Assembly (NCBI GenBank): GCA_025808375.1
Contig: CP061009.1
Coordinates: forward strand, 1,984,001 to 2,048,000
Reading direction: 5' to 3'
DNA: 64,000 nucleotides
Origin: Duncaniella muricolitica
GTDB lineage: Bacteria; Bacteroidota; Bacteroidia; Bacteroidales; Muribaculaceae
The translations under genes and the position numbers were made by a program. Positions 37,206 through 45,275 of this stretch are shown here, in pieces. The notes under the pieces are model-generated. The model was given only the letters and a program-made list of their open reading frames with translations. It was not told where the DNA came from and made no database searches. How positions within the stretch are numbered: position 1 is the stretch's first letter; each line of letters opens with the position of its first letter.

Positions 37206-37533
37206 TCCTTTTGAGAGATTTGAGATACTGGATAAACTCGGTTCGGTATTGCCCTCTGACAATCCGATATTGAATATTCATTTTCGGGAGTGGCTTAACA
37301 CCTTTTATCTGGAGGAAAACTCCAATCGCATGACAGAGTTCTGCGCCTCGGAGTCCATAGCAGCCGCCCAGACTGTGAATGTCATTGCGAGCCTCCGAAT
37401 ACTGGGGTCGTTGTTTCTTCCCGATTTGTCGCGGAGAGGTCAGGGTTCGAGGATAACCGCACGGCTCACCTATATACTCGCCGGTGATGCAGTCAAGAGT
37501 GCCGTCAAGCAGCATATCAGCACACTCACCCAT
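37186..37533 (-). CDS. Phage hypothetical protein
   Basis: The 115-residue protein starts MGECADMLLDGTLDCITGEY, a start shared by many small phage proteins that carry zinc ribbons, although most Cys are missing here. The C-terminus is basic. Function unknown. Confidence 0.6.
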   Translation of the reverse strand: MGECADMLLDGTLDCITGEYIGEPCGYPRTLTSPRQIGKKQRPQYSEARNDIHSLGGCYGLRGAELCHAIGVFLQIKGVKPLPKMNIQYRIVRGQYRTEFIQYLKSLKRNGSTSQ

Positions 37534-37702
37534 TTTCGCCTCCTTTCATTCCTCGTTGAATTATGGCGAGCCACAGGCACACCATTACTGCGGCCATCAT
37601 CGTAAGTGTAGTCCAGCATTTTGCAGAGGCCAGTACGATAGCTGACATGAATGCGAGTCCGTATGCCATAGACAGGCAGTCGATTTGTCTAAACTTTTTC
37701 AT
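37526..37702 (-). CDS. Small two-helix phage membrane protein
   Basis: This 58-residue frame starts MKKFRQIDCLSMAYGLAFM and has two hydrophobic helices with a short charged end. It overlaps the next gene by 8 bases (ATGGGTGA). It could be a small membrane accessory protein. Confidence 0.6.
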   Translation of the reverse strand: MKKFRQIDCLSMAYGLAFMSAIVLASAKCWTTLTMMAAVMVCLWLAIIQRGMKGGENG

Positions 37703-37727
37703 TATCTTATTTACAAGTTTTGAGTTG

Positions 37728-38078
37728 TTATTCTAATGCTTTTTCAAGTAAGGCATAACTTCCGTCGGTGTTAAACTTTCTTAGCCTATATCCTATTGAA
37801 AGATACCAGTCAAGGATTTCTTTAGGCGTATCTTCAAGTTCCCATTCCATAAATACGGAGTCATGCCCTGACGCTTTCGCTAAATCCTCTGCACGAGTTA
37901 GGAGTTTAGAGGCATATTTTTGCCGACGGAATAACGGATCGACCCATAATGCGTAGATTACTGCCGTTCCACCAAAATCCTGTTTGGCCTCATATAGATT
38001 GAGCTGAACAGAACCTCTATCATCGCTGCTGGTTATCAGCACTCGTATGTGGTCATGCCATATCTGCGTCTGCTCCAT
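37728..38078 (-). CDS. GNAT-family N-acetyltransferase
   Basis: The 116-residue protein has a GNAT core: YALWVDPLFRRQKYASKLL (acetyl-CoA-binding loop) and a C-terminal IGYRLRKF strand. It should transfer an acetyl group to an unknown acceptor. It overlaps the upstream gene by 26 bases. Confidence 0.8.
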   Translation of the reverse strand: MEQTQIWHDHIRVLITSSDDRGSVQLNLYEAKQDFGGTAVIYALWVDPLFRRQKYASKLLTRAEDLAKASGHDSVFMEWELEDTPKEILDWYLSIGYRLRKFNTDGSYALLEKALE

Positions 38079-38484
38079 TTCTCATCAAAATTTTTATAGC
38101 GTTTGAGATTGCATCAGAAAATGCGTTCTCGTAAGTCTTATGCCCGAATTTGTAGTAGAGATTATAGCCTTCGTGCATATCGCGCACACGGCAGTACCAG
38201 TCATTCTTGCCTATGTTATACTCTACCTCAACAGACATTTTCTTACCTCGTAGCCATCTGGCAGCTTGTGAGTGGGTAGGCGCAGAGATATGGTTCTCCA
38301 TACCTATATCGTCCATTTCCTCATTCGTGGGTGGGATTACAAAACCCTTATGCACTATAACAGGGGTGCCGTCATCGCAGAAAGTCCGGGAGAAGAAAAA
38401 GTATCCTTTTTCGTTGTAACCTAACTCCTTTAGATTTTGGGCCTGTTCGTAGGTTACGAAAGAGTCTATCGTGGGTGCTGGCAT
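38053..38484 (-). CDS. Phage hypothetical protein (paralog of 38869 gene)
   Basis: This 143-residue protein shares order and motifs with the 38869 gene: an N-terminal EEQ or YEQA segment, LG or LR tracts, and a C-terminal pattern SYESALCDALKEIL / TYENAFSDAISNAIKIL. The two seem to be old duplicates. Function unknown. Confidence 0.6.
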   Translation of the reverse strand: MPAPTIDSFVTYEQAQNLKELGYNEKGYFFFSRTFCDDGTPVIVHKGFVIPPTNEEMDDIGMENHISAPTHSQAARWLRGKKMSVEVEYNIGKNDWYCRVRDMHEGYNLYYKFGHKTYENAFSDAISNAIKILMRNGADADMA

Positions 38485-38885
38485 AGTTCAGGATTATCGT
38501 GAATGTTTCCGACCACGTTCATGTGGGGATAATGCCGGAGCATATCTCCCAAAGGGCACGTTCCCAATAATGGGCCTTCGGTGTGGGTGTGCTCGATGAG
38601 GCAGAACGCGCATTGCTTCTCATTGTACCTCACTTCGAGTGGGACTGTTGCCACGGAGGGCTCAATGAGAATATCGCCCTCGTAGATTTCCTTGCTGTTA
38701 CTGTCTTGCAGTCCGGTGTACTGACCACAGGTGCCGACCTTTATCTGCTCCCGTTCACGAGCATAGATATGGTCGATAATGATGCACTCGCAAGTTGCGC
38801 CGTTTATCTGTTCTTGGAGCAAAGAGCCATAAGCCCATTCTCCATTATCGAGGCGTTTACCTCTGAACTTAATCTCTCTTACCAT
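38466..38885 (-). CDS. YopX family phage protein
   Basis: The 139-residue protein starts REIKFRGKRLDNGEWAYGS and has GQYTGLQDSNSKEIYEGDI and the end motif VVGNIHDNPEL, as in YopX proteins. Role in phage biology is unknown. Confidence 0.9.
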   Translation of the reverse strand: MVREIKFRGKRLDNGEWAYGSLLQEQINGATCECIIIDHIYAREREQIKVGTCGQYTGLQDSNSKEIYEGDILIEPSVATVPLEVRYNEKQCAFCLIEHTHTEGPLLGTCPLGDMLRHYPHMNVVGNIHDNPELCQHPR

Positions 38886-39279
38886 AGTCAGGAGTAATTT
38901 GATTGAGTATTTCTTTCAAAGCATCGCAGAGGGCCGACTCATAGGAACGATGTGTCTTTGGCTGAATGTTTACATCGGTACGCTGGCTCCACCGCCAAAA
39001 GTAACCTATCCTATCTCCAGTCTTGCTATTGAATTTAGGACTGATAACTATGTCTATTCCCAGTTCCTCACGCAGATACTTGGCAGCTTCATCTATTCTC
39101 ATTTTGGGGAGCATGATGTAATCGGTAACTTCTTTCATAATCAGTTCTTCCTCACACCATTCTTCATGCTTAGTTTCAGGAATAGGCTTAAAATATTTTC
39201 TGCCAGTCCATTTATTGATGTTGAGTCCTAATACCGTCATCTGCATCGCCTGTTCTTCCGTAATATAAATGTCAATCAT
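38869..39279 (-). CDS. Phage hypothetical protein (paralog of 38053 gene)
   Basis: The 136-residue protein starts MIDIYITEEQAMQM, with a longer frame start at 39306 rejected because it overlaps the lipoprotein. The C-terminus SYESALCDALKEIL matches the 38053 gene. Function unknown. Confidence 0.6.
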   Translation of the reverse strand: MIDIYITEEQAMQMTVLGLNINKWTGRKYFKPIPETKHEEWCEEELIMKEVTDYIMLPKMRIDEAAKYLREELGIDIVISPKFNSKTGDRIGYFWRWSQRTDVNIQPKTHRSYESALCDALKEILNQITPDYGKRD

Positions 39280-39500
39280 TTTTGCCCTCCTTTCTTGCAC
39301 TCGCAATTCTCATCATGGCAGATGCCGATACCGTGGCCGTACTGATACAGGAGATATGAGTGGCCCTCATAGTTGAACTTCGTAATACAAGAGGCACAGC
39401 GTTTGTCCTGCTCTCTTTGCCAATCCTCATGCGTATATGGCTGCTCCTTGCAAGAGGTCAGAGCCAAGCTCACGGCTATTGCTACTAATATCTTTTTCAT
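39276..39500 (-). CDS. Small phage lipoprotein, Cys-rich
   Basis: This 74-residue protein has a lipoprotein signal (VAIAVSLALTSC) and Cys pairs (CASC, CHDENCEC). It would be anchored in the envelope. It overlaps the next gene start by 4 bases. Confidence 0.72.
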   Translation of the reverse strand: MKKILVAIAVSLALTSCKEQPYTHEDWQREQDKRCASCITKFNYEGHSYLLYQYGHGIGICHDENCECKKGGQK

Positions 39501-39531
39501 TGTTCCAGTTGTTTTTTGTCTTTGTCTTTAT

Positions 39532-39999
39532 TCATCTGGAGCATAAATCGAAAAGGTCTTTGTTCTCTACGAGAAGCGACATAATCAGTTCATAGACCGC
39601 ATCGAGCGCATTGTCATGTTCTCCAGTTGTATGTAGTTGCATCGGTATCCCATCTTCGTAGGCTGATACGGTGTTAAGAAGATAGCCAGCACGATACCGC
39701 CGACCATTCTTAGTCATGGCCTCTTGCAGAGTAAGCAGATACAGGAGATTGTTCCACGTCCTTATCCCTGCCGGCAGAACTGTTTCCATGATGTCAGAGA
39801 GTGAGAGGGCCGGAGCGAGGGTATAGTCCTCGATTGACTCTTTGAGAAAGAAGAAATCAGCAAACTCTTTGCTGACGGCCTGCGGCCTCTCTCCGTCGAG
39901 TTTCAGCCATAAGGCACTTGCCCCTGACAAATCTATCCTTTCGTTCTGCAAACGCTGGGCCTGCTTAATCGTTAAATATTGCCTGTTATTCATTGCCAT
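39532..39999 (-). CDS. Phage hypothetical protein
   Basis: The 155-residue helical soluble protein has an N-terminal TIKQAQRLQNERI segment. Its stop is 31 bases from the next gene. Function unknown. Confidence 0.6.
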   Translation of the reverse strand: MAMNNRQYLTIKQAQRLQNERIDLSGASALWLKLDGERPQAVSKEFADFFFLKESIEDYTLAPALSLSDIMETVLPAGIRTWNNLLYLLTLQEAMTKNGRRYRAGYLLNTVSAYEDGIPMQLHTTGEHDNALDAVYELIMSLLVENKDLFDLCSR

Positions 40000-40401
40000 T
40001 CAGTTTATCCGTTGAGGTTTCTTTGTCAGAATGCGATACCAGTTCCGGCCGTCAATTACTTTTGGCCGTTTAGAGATTACGAAAGTGGCAGCTCGTTGAG
40101 CTTTTATTTCATTCAGGATAGTATGCACTGCTTTTGCTCCGGCAAAGCACAACCTATCTTTATAGTCATGGTTGCTAAGTTTTCTCAAAGAGAAGCCGGG
40201 CAAATCGTCACCAAAAGCGACGAGCCATTCTTTTGTTTCATCATCATAAGCCAATAATCCTTTACCTCCCTTTTCTAATCCTAAGTCATCGGCTATCAGA
40301 TTATTCAGATAAAACACTCCTGTTTTACGATTGACATTCACGAGCCACTGCGTAGGTGGGTGATTGTTGGTGCATTCTTTCGCAAAGATTTTGAGAGCCA
40401 T
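40000..40401 (-). CDS. Phage hypothetical protein
   Basis: This 133-residue protein starts MALKIFAKECTNNH. A longer frame start at 40461 overlaps the sigma-like gene. It contains a GKGLLAYDDETKEWLVAFGD beta motif. Function unknown. Confidence 0.6.
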   Translation of the reverse strand: MALKIFAKECTNNHPPTQWLVNVNRKTGVFYLNNLIADDLGLEKGGKGLLAYDDETKEWLVAFGDDLPGFSLRKLSNHDYKDRLCFAGAKAVHTILNEIKAQRAATFVISKRPKVIDGRNWYRILTKKPQRIN

Positions 40402-40408
40402 AATCCAG

Positions 40409-40918
40409 TTATATTGCAAAAGCGAACTGCTTTTTGGTTTGACATGATACAACACTCTCATACTCCTTTACTTGACGCTCTTTCAGATTAAGGCAGTCGG
40501 CAGTATCTCTTATCGAGTAGCCTTGCATTCTCATTTCCCAAACAGAGAGTTGAGCAGTTGAGAACGTACTGCGAATGAAAGAGCAAATCGACCTCACAAG
40601 ACCGGCGCGGTCTTTTTTAGGTTCTTCTTCCTCAACCGTATCAGGGAGTAAGGTAAAGAATAGGTCGTCCGGGTGGCTGATCGTATAGGACTCGTTCAGA
40701 TTATGCCGGGAGATTTGCCGATATGTTGTCAGGAATATTTTGCGATAGCCGGAGGCTGTGGCTGGCAAACTTTTACTCGTTACGATTGTGAGATATGCTT
40801 CATGGAAAGCATCATCATCGAAAACACTCATCAAACCGATACTCTCTTTGAGCCTTGCGTAGTTCATTACAAACCAATCGTCAAAGGCCATTTTCTCCTT
40901 ATTGTTTCGTTTAGGCAT
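40409..40918 (-). CDS. Phage sigma-factor-like protein
   Basis: The 169-residue protein has an ECF-like layout: a helical N-terminus (FDDDAFHEAYLTIV) and a C-terminal helix-turn-helix (WEMRMQGYSIRDTADCLNLKERQVKEY) resembling region 4. It could direct RNA polymerase to the repeated phage promoters, but this is inference. Confidence 0.6.
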   Translation of the reverse strand: MPKRNNKEKMAFDDWFVMNYARLKESIGLMSVFDDDAFHEAYLTIVTSKSLPATASGYRKIFLTTYRQISRHNLNESYTISHPDDLFFTLLPDTVEEEEPKKDRAGLVRSICSFIRSTFSTAQLSVWEMRMQGYSIRDTADCLNLKERQVKEYESVVSCQTKKQFAFAI

Positions 40919-40929
40919 GGCTGGCTCGG

Positions 40930-41064
40930 TTAGATGATGATTGACATTTTCGTTCTCACTGCGCCTGACAAGACGTTTAGACCGTATCTCCCAGTCCGGT
41001 CAAGAGCCACAATTTGGCCCTTGACCTTTCCGAGGATTGCTTGCTTATTTTCAGGCTTCTTCAT
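40930..41064 (-). CDS. Basic 44-residue protein overlapping the end of the second DGR target
   Basis: A frame starting MKKPENKQAILGKVKGQIV begins inside the last 14 bases of the 41051 gene and ends 12 bases before the sigma-like gene. It is basic and could be translated by coupling to the target gene. A longer ORF from 41265 is a shadow of the variable repeat. Confidence 0.45.
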   Translation of the reverse strand: MKKPENKQAILGKVKGQIVALDRTGRYGLNVLSGAVRTKMSIII

Positions 41065-41665
41065 TCTTGCAGGCTGCTTTGGGAATGAAGCAGAAATCGG
41101 CGTAGATGTCGCCAAACTGCTTGGCGGCATATTCTGCCAATTCCTCATTCTTGAAGGCGAGCCGAGAGCCGAAGTACGTGCCCGAGAACGTAGAAACGCT
41201 GACCGCGCTCGAGTAAACGAGGCCGCCATACGCATACGCATAGTTGAACGCACGGCCAACGACACGGCGTTCTTCCTTTTCTTCGTCGGACATTCCCTCG
41301 ACCTCTTCTTTGGTGAGGAAATCGTACCAAGCGTACCAGCGACGCTCGCCTTCTGTGAACTGGGGCTTCCACCCCTCGTTGAGGGCTTCGGTGATTACGC
41401 GCAGAGTAACGTATGCCATGATGTCGGCAGTGTCCGGGTCTTTCTCGGATACGGAGTAACCGTACTTGATAGAGCGCCATGCCTTGACGGCAGGCTGGTC
41501 ATCACCGAGTTCACGCACAGCGTCGTCTAACGTCTGCACTCGTTTGGTTACAGGGATTAACTCGGAGAACTCATCACCAAGAGCCTCCTTGATTGCTTTT
41601 CGGGCTTCATCACCACCAGTGCGGTATAGAGCCACAAGCTGTTCATCTGAAAATTCGATTTTCAT
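41051..41665 (-). CDS. Second DGR target protein with internal variable repeat
   Basis: This 204-residue protein starts MKIEFSDEQLVALYRTGG, has a helical N-terminal half, then a C-type-lectin-like end (ERRVVGRAFNYAYAYGGLVYSS ... GSRLAF in pieces). The variable repeat covers residues about 133-172. About 32 more residues follow it (KNEELAEYAAKQF ... CKNEE), which is unusual because DGR repeats are usually C-terminal. It has no signal peptide or tail-fibre part. It is driven by phage promoter copy 2 and lies 13.6 kb from the reverse transcriptase. Confidence 0.85.
   Translation of the reverse strand: MKIEFSDEQLVALYRTGGDEARKAIKEALGDEFSELIPVTKRVQTLDDAVRELGDDQPAVKAWRSIKYGYSVSEKDPDTADIMAYVTLRVITEALNEGWKPQFTEGERRWYAWYDFLTKEEVEGMSDEEKEERRVVGRAFNYAYAYGGLVYSSAVSVSTFSGTYFGSRLAFKNEELAEYAAKQFGDIYADFCFIPKAACKNEEA
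41150..41268 (-). repeat. DGR variable repeat 2
   Basis: It aligns base for base with the template repeat 54893-55011. It differs at 14 positions, 10 of which are adenines in the template (minus strand). The four others correspond to template positions 54931, 54945, 54951 and 54952. Seven of eight template Asn codons encode other residues here (F, Y, Y, Y, S, Y, F). Confidence 0.92.
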
Positions 41666-41687
41666 CTTGTTTCGGTTAATATGTTGA

Positions 41688-41700
41688 ACTTATTTGCTTA
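41688..41700 (-). promoter_or_regulatory. Leader element TAAGCAAATAAGT
   Basis: This 13-base element ends 23 bases before the start of the second DGR target. Further copies or near copies lie at 30034, 36998, 44278, 44709, 46085 and 50202, mostly 14-23 bases before minus-strand starts. Confidence 0.6.
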
Positions 41701-41725
41701 TAGGTGTGGTTTGATTTCCACAATG

Positions 41726-41758
41726 CAAAACTACACATAAATTATCTTTTATACAAGT
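41726..41758 (-). promoter_or_regulatory. Phage promoter, copy 2 of 5
   Basis: On the minus strand it reads ACTTG, then a spacer with TAAAAGATAATTTATG, then TAGTTTTG (41726-41733). It lies about 60 bases before the second DGR target. Confidence 0.8.
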
Positions 41759-41792
41759 TTTGCAGTGATTATTTTCGACCGAAATCGCATTT

Positions 41793-42473
41793 TTAACTTT
41801 TGGGGAGTGGTGGAATAGGATTATCGTAGATACGGTTGATAACCTCTGGCATCAACACCTCGATACTGCCATTGCCGCCGTTTCTTATATATGCTTCGGA
41901 GTCTGTATCGCCTCTGTTGAGAGCAACCATTACTGCCCCCTCAATAGCCGCATGGGTATCAAGAGCCGACCACCCTCGCAGTTTACGAGCAACAGGATTA
42001 GCCCACTCCACGAAAAAACCGGTGCCTCCGTGGTTGTGGCCGAGGCCGAATGTAGTTACAGAGTAATACGGCTCACAGCACCTTTCGTAAACGTATCTAT
42101 CAATAATCAGCCATCGTTTGGCGAGTGTCCTAACATAATGAAGATAGTCCTCCTTTGAACCGTTGGAATGCGTGTAACTCTCAAACGGCCACTGCCAGTT
42201 CATTTGTTCTGCTCTTTGGTTGACAAAAAGAGGTCCGTCAACACTTTCATCTTTGCGCCGATCTTGATACTGTCGATAGAGTCGGCCACGGAAATATACC
42301 ACTTTTCGCCTCTCTTCGCCATGTTCAGACACTATAAAGGCGACTGGAGCCTTATCCGAGGTGATTTCAGGAATGGAAAGTTTAACTATGCACTCCTTAT
42401 CCTCATGTCTGGGTTTCCGACATCGAGGCGGAACTTTCCACTCTCGGTATTTCATGCGAAATTCAATCTTCAT
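41793..42473 (-). CDS. Phage hypothetical protein
   Basis: The 226-residue protein starts MKIEFRMKYREWKVPPRCRK. It contains Trp/Tyr-rich segments (WQWPFESYTHS) and a Gly/His-rich piece (GLGHNHGGTGFFVEW). No family recognised. ATG 42473 chosen over 42509. Confidence 0.6.
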   Translation of the reverse strand: MKIEFRMKYREWKVPPRCRKPRHEDKECIVKLSIPEITSDKAPVAFIVSEHGEERRKVVYFRGRLYRQYQDRRKDESVDGPLFVNQRAEQMNWQWPFESYTHSNGSKEDYLHYVRTLAKRWLIIDRYVYERCCEPYYSVTTFGLGHNHGGTGFFVEWANPVARKLRGWSALDTHAAIEGAVMVALNRGDTDSEAYIRNGGNGSIEVLMPEVINRIYDNPIPPLPKS

Positions 42474-42765
42474 ATTCTTGCCGTTTGAGAGTTGCCATGT
42501 ATTCTGCAATCTCTTTCTCCAGTTGTTCCCTTGGGGTCTTGATGTTCTTACGGCACCTGAAATATCTCCCCTCGGCAGTAAAGCAGAATGGAAAGATATT
42601 GCCGTAATACGGCTCGCCGACGAAGAACATATTGTTCATGTTCCTCGCCGGCGGCAGGCAGTCGTAACTATCATAATAGGTGTCGCGGTCGATTTCTTCC
42701 ACCGGGCCGTTGTGCAGACGCTCCTCGTATTGGAGATAGAGTTGGCGAATACTTTCCGCCCCCAC
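42463..42765 (-). CDS. Phage hypothetical protein
   Basis: The 100-residue protein overlaps its neighbour by 11 bases. It has a CFTAEGRYFRCRKNIKT segment and a helical acidic end. Function unknown. Confidence 0.55.
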   Translation of the reverse strand: MGAESIRQLYLQYEERLHNGPVEEIDRDTYYDSYDCLPPARNMNNMFFVGEPYYGNIFPFCFTAEGRYFRCRKNIKTPREQLEKEIAEYMATLKRQEYED

Positions 42766-42768
42766 TAT

Positions 42769-42903
42769 CTAGAGGCAGGGATTGTTATGCGTTTCTCGCA
42801 GTTGCTCGATCGTTTGGCCGGTATATGTGCAATGCACATCGTCGGCCATGCTCGTAACTACCGAGCCATCGAATAACTCTGTGGGGTCGATTACGTATTT
42901 CAT
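42769..42903 (-). CDS. Small phage protein, 44 residues
   Basis: A frame starting MKYVIDPTELFDGSVVTSMA ends 3 bases before the next gene and begins 3 bases after the previous stop. Tight packing supports it. Function unknown. Confidence 0.55.
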   Translation of the reverse strand: MKYVIDPTELFDGSVVTSMADDVHCTYTGQTIEQLRETHNNPCL

Positions 42904-42906
42904 GCC

Positions 42907-43095
42907 TTATCGTTCTTCGATTATGGTTAAGCAGAAGCCACTCTCACTTGCTATCTTCTTGATAGTGGGTATGTATTGATAGCCGGGGAGCATCAGGCGT
43001 ACTTTGCGTCTATGGCCGGGATAATTCTTGTGTGTCAGGATTGCTATATACTCCTTGTCGGAAATATACATACCCTCGTATTCTACTGTTATCAT
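42907..43095 (-). CDS. Small phage protein, 62 residues
   Basis: The frame starts MITVEYEGMYISDKEY and has a basic middle (HRRKVRLMLPGYQY). It overlaps the upstream gene by 4 bases. Function unknown. Confidence 0.58.
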   Translation of the reverse strand: MITVEYEGMYISDKEYIAILTHKNYPGHRRKVRLMLPGYQYIPTIKKIASESGFCLTIIEER

Positions 43096-44261
43096 AGTGC
43101 TTGGTATAACTTGTTACTTAACTCCTTTTTGGCCTCCGAGTCATCATAGCCAAATAACACATGGACTGCTGCCGAGATTGCGGAGGTGGTCAGTTGACGC
43201 TGCCATGCACCCTCGGTGGGCGCCCAGTGGAAAGCACACTTTTTCAGACTATCTCTGACTGTGGCCGAGGGCTTCTCATCGTAGACAATCTGGAGTCGGT
43301 TTTCGGCATAGTTCACCACAATAGTACAGCCCTCGGCAGGAAATTCGGCACTCTCGCGTTCAGCGTTTTTCTTCATTACTGCCTCTCTCCATTTGCAGGT
43401 TTCAGCCAGTTTCCAGACTTTGTGCCGGGGAGTGAATATCGGTTTACGGAGTCTTGCGCTGTATTCTTTGATATAGTCAAGAGCAGCCACCACCAATGCC
43501 GACTGCCCGTTGTGGGCTTTTCGCTCTATCTTGCCGTATAGACTTGATACGAACAGGGCGCGGTTATAGCCACGGGCGCGGCCCTCGTCAATATCCACGA
43601 TTGAGGACATGGTCGGTAGGAGTTCTTTTCTGAAATTCTCCCACTCTTCAGCGGCTCGTTGTTCAGGAGTTTTCGCAGCCTCGATACGACGGAGAACACC
43701 TTTGGCATAATTCTCTCGCCACTTGTTGAAATCCTCAACAGCCTTATCGTAGGCGTTGTTGGCAGATGTATTCCTGCGATTGTTGAAGCGAGCTGGGCCG
43801 GTTATCATCGGGCTAAGAATGCTTGATTGCTTGGAGAACAAGATGCCGACCCAGTTCTTGAACTTGTCGTAGTATGCCTCACGTTCTGCCTCCGGGATTT
43901 TTTCAATGTCAGACAGGAGCAGCGTTTCGTACATACGAATATACTGCATGGAGCGCTGTTCGGGTACATGGCTGGTGCCGGAGAAAGCCCTGACACCTTG
44001 CTCGTATAGACTTTCAAGGTTCATGTCATACGCCCACTCCACGGCTTCCCATTCTTGGAGCGTGAGGTCGATGTCCTTGACCTCTACACTTTCGCCGGTG
44101 GCGATGTTTGTTGCGATGTTATAGAATGTTTCAGAGAAGAAGCCGCTATGCTCGGACTTGCCGTGCCACGACCATTTCCATTCTCCTTTTTCAGGTGCCG
44201 ATTTCAGGCGTACCTTGATTGCCCGGTGGCAGTTCCGTAAGGATAAAGTTGTTGCTTCCAT
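43092..44261 (-). CDS. Large phage protein with polyvalent-protein-like C-terminus
   Basis: This 389-residue protein has a helical middle and a C-terminal module (RDSLKKCAFHWAPTEGAWQR) like the small LPD-type domain seen in large polyvalent phage proteins. A TAAGCAAATAAGT leader lies 17 bases before its start. Function unknown. Confidence 0.62.
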   Translation of the reverse strand: MEATTLSLRNCHRAIKVRLKSAPEKGEWKWSWHGKSEHSGFFSETFYNIATNIATGESVEVKDIDLTLQEWEAVEWAYDMNLESLYEQGVRAFSGTSHVPEQRSMQYIRMYETLLLSDIEKIPEAEREAYYDKFKNWVGILFSKQSSILSPMITGPARFNNRRNTSANNAYDKAVEDFNKWRENYAKGVLRRIEAAKTPEQRAAEEWENFRKELLPTMSSIVDIDEGRARGYNRALFVSSLYGKIERKAHNGQSALVVAALDYIKEYSARLRKPIFTPRHKVWKLAETCKWREAVMKKNAERESAEFPAEGCTIVVNYAENRLQIVYDEKPSATVRDSLKKCAFHWAPTEGAWQRQLTTSAISAAVHVLFGYDDSEAKKELSNKLYQAL

Positions 44262-44277
44262 ATTCGTTTCAGGTTAT

Positions 44278-44290
44278 ACTTATTTGCTTA
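44278..44290 (-). promoter_or_regulatory. Leader element TAAGCAAATAAGT
   Basis: The element overlaps the stop codon of the upstream gene and lies 17 bases before the 43092-44261 gene. Confidence 0.55.
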
Positions 44291-44695
44291 ATCAAGCAGA
44301 GAGTCGATCTGCTTCTTGACCTCTGCGGCCAGTTCCAATCCGGCAGGGCCGAATGCCTGTGCCTCGCTTAACGCGCTGGCCTCGTATGTCAGACAGGCAA
44401 AGGTCTTATCCGGGAGGCTGATATTGAGGCGAGGTTTGCCCCAAAACATATCTATGTGTATTCGAGGATTGCCGTTGCAGCCGCCTATCTTTTCTTCCTC
44501 AAAGGTGGGGATTATGTATCGACAGGTCTTTATGTCGACCACTTGACCGCTTTTTCTTGCGGCTATGCCTATGGCCACGTTTCCCCAAAACTGATCGTTT
44601 AGGGCATTATGAGTGGCCGGGGCCTCAACCTCAATGTATCCGTATTTTTGGGCGAGGTTCTGTGCTACTGCGAGCATTGCGTCATTTACTGTCAT
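44288..44695 (-). CDS. Phage hypothetical protein
   Basis: The 135-residue soluble protein starts MTVNDAMLAVAQNLAQKYG. A TAAGCAAATAAGT element lies 14 bases upstream (44709-44721). Function unknown. Confidence 0.6.
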   Translation of the reverse strand: MTVNDAMLAVAQNLAQKYGYIEVEAPATHNALNDQFWGNVAIGIAARKSGQVVDIKTCRYIIPTFEEEKIGGCNGNPRIHIDMFWGKPRLNISLPDKTFACLTYEASALSEAQAFGPAGLELAAEVKKQIDSLLD

Positions 44696-44708
44696 ATTTC
44701 AGGAGTTT

Positions 44709-44721
44709 ACTTATTTGCTTA
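44709..44721 (-). promoter_or_regulatory. Leader element TAAGCAAATAAGT
   Basis: Copy of the 13-base leader, 14 bases before the 44288-44695 gene. Confidence 0.55.
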
Positions 44722-44766
44722 TTTGTTGTGGAGAGGACCGACATTTCTGCCCTCTCCGTGAATATC

Positions 44767-45165
44767 TTACTTATAACTGATTTCCAAGTAATTCAGGCCA
44801 AAGGTGTCCGATATGGAAACGAAACTATTGAAGCGAGGCTCAAAGTGCATGGAGAAGAACCATTGGCGAACTTGATAACTACCTACTTTGAGCAGTTTCT
44901 CCATTTCCCAAGTAATCTGGTCGAGCTTCCAACCTATCTTCTGCTGTATCTTTTCGGCAAAATAGATGAGCATTGAGCTCATTGCATCATTGCGAGCCTT
45001 GATGCGTGTGCCATACAGGAGTGTAGCTTGAACATCACGAGCAATCTCTCCCTTTTCGGAGTTAATGTCGTTTGCCATATCTTCCAACTCCCACTTTTCA
45101 TCGTCCGAGAGGTTGAAGATTTTGACCATGTTACGAATGTCCTGTTTTTTAATTACTTTTCTCAT
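44767..45165 (-). CDS. Phage hypothetical protein
   Basis: This 132-residue helical protein starts MRKVIKKQDIRNMVKIF. ATG 45165 fits the transcription start expected from promoter copy 3 (45198-45230), while the longer frame start at 45210 would lie inside the promoter. Function unknown. Confidence 0.62.
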   Translation of the reverse strand: MRKVIKKQDIRNMVKIFNLSDDEKWELEDMANDINSEKGEIARDVQATLLYGTRIKARNDAMSSMLIYFAEKIQQKIGWKLDQITWEMEKLLKVGSYQVRQWFFSMHFEPRFNSFVSISDTFGLNYLEISYK

Positions 45166-45197
45166 CTTTGAGGTGTTATTGTTTGTTTTTGATAGTA

Positions 45198-45230
45198 CAA
45201 AACTAATCAAAAATTATCTTTTGTGCAAGT
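45198..45230 (-). promoter_or_regulatory. Phage promoter, copy 3 of 5
   Basis: On the minus strand it reads ACTTG, spacer with CAAAAGATAATTTTTGAT, then TAGTTTTG (45198-45205). It precedes the 44767 gene by 33 bases. Confidence 0.8.
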
Positions 45231-45275
45231 TTTTCAATGCGAATTTTCGTGCTTAACACCTTGATTTCGTGATTT

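Noticed and set aside
40934..41530. Plus-strand ORF of 198 codons over the second DGR target
   Set aside because: It is the complement of the target gene; all neighbours and the promoter run on the minus strand.
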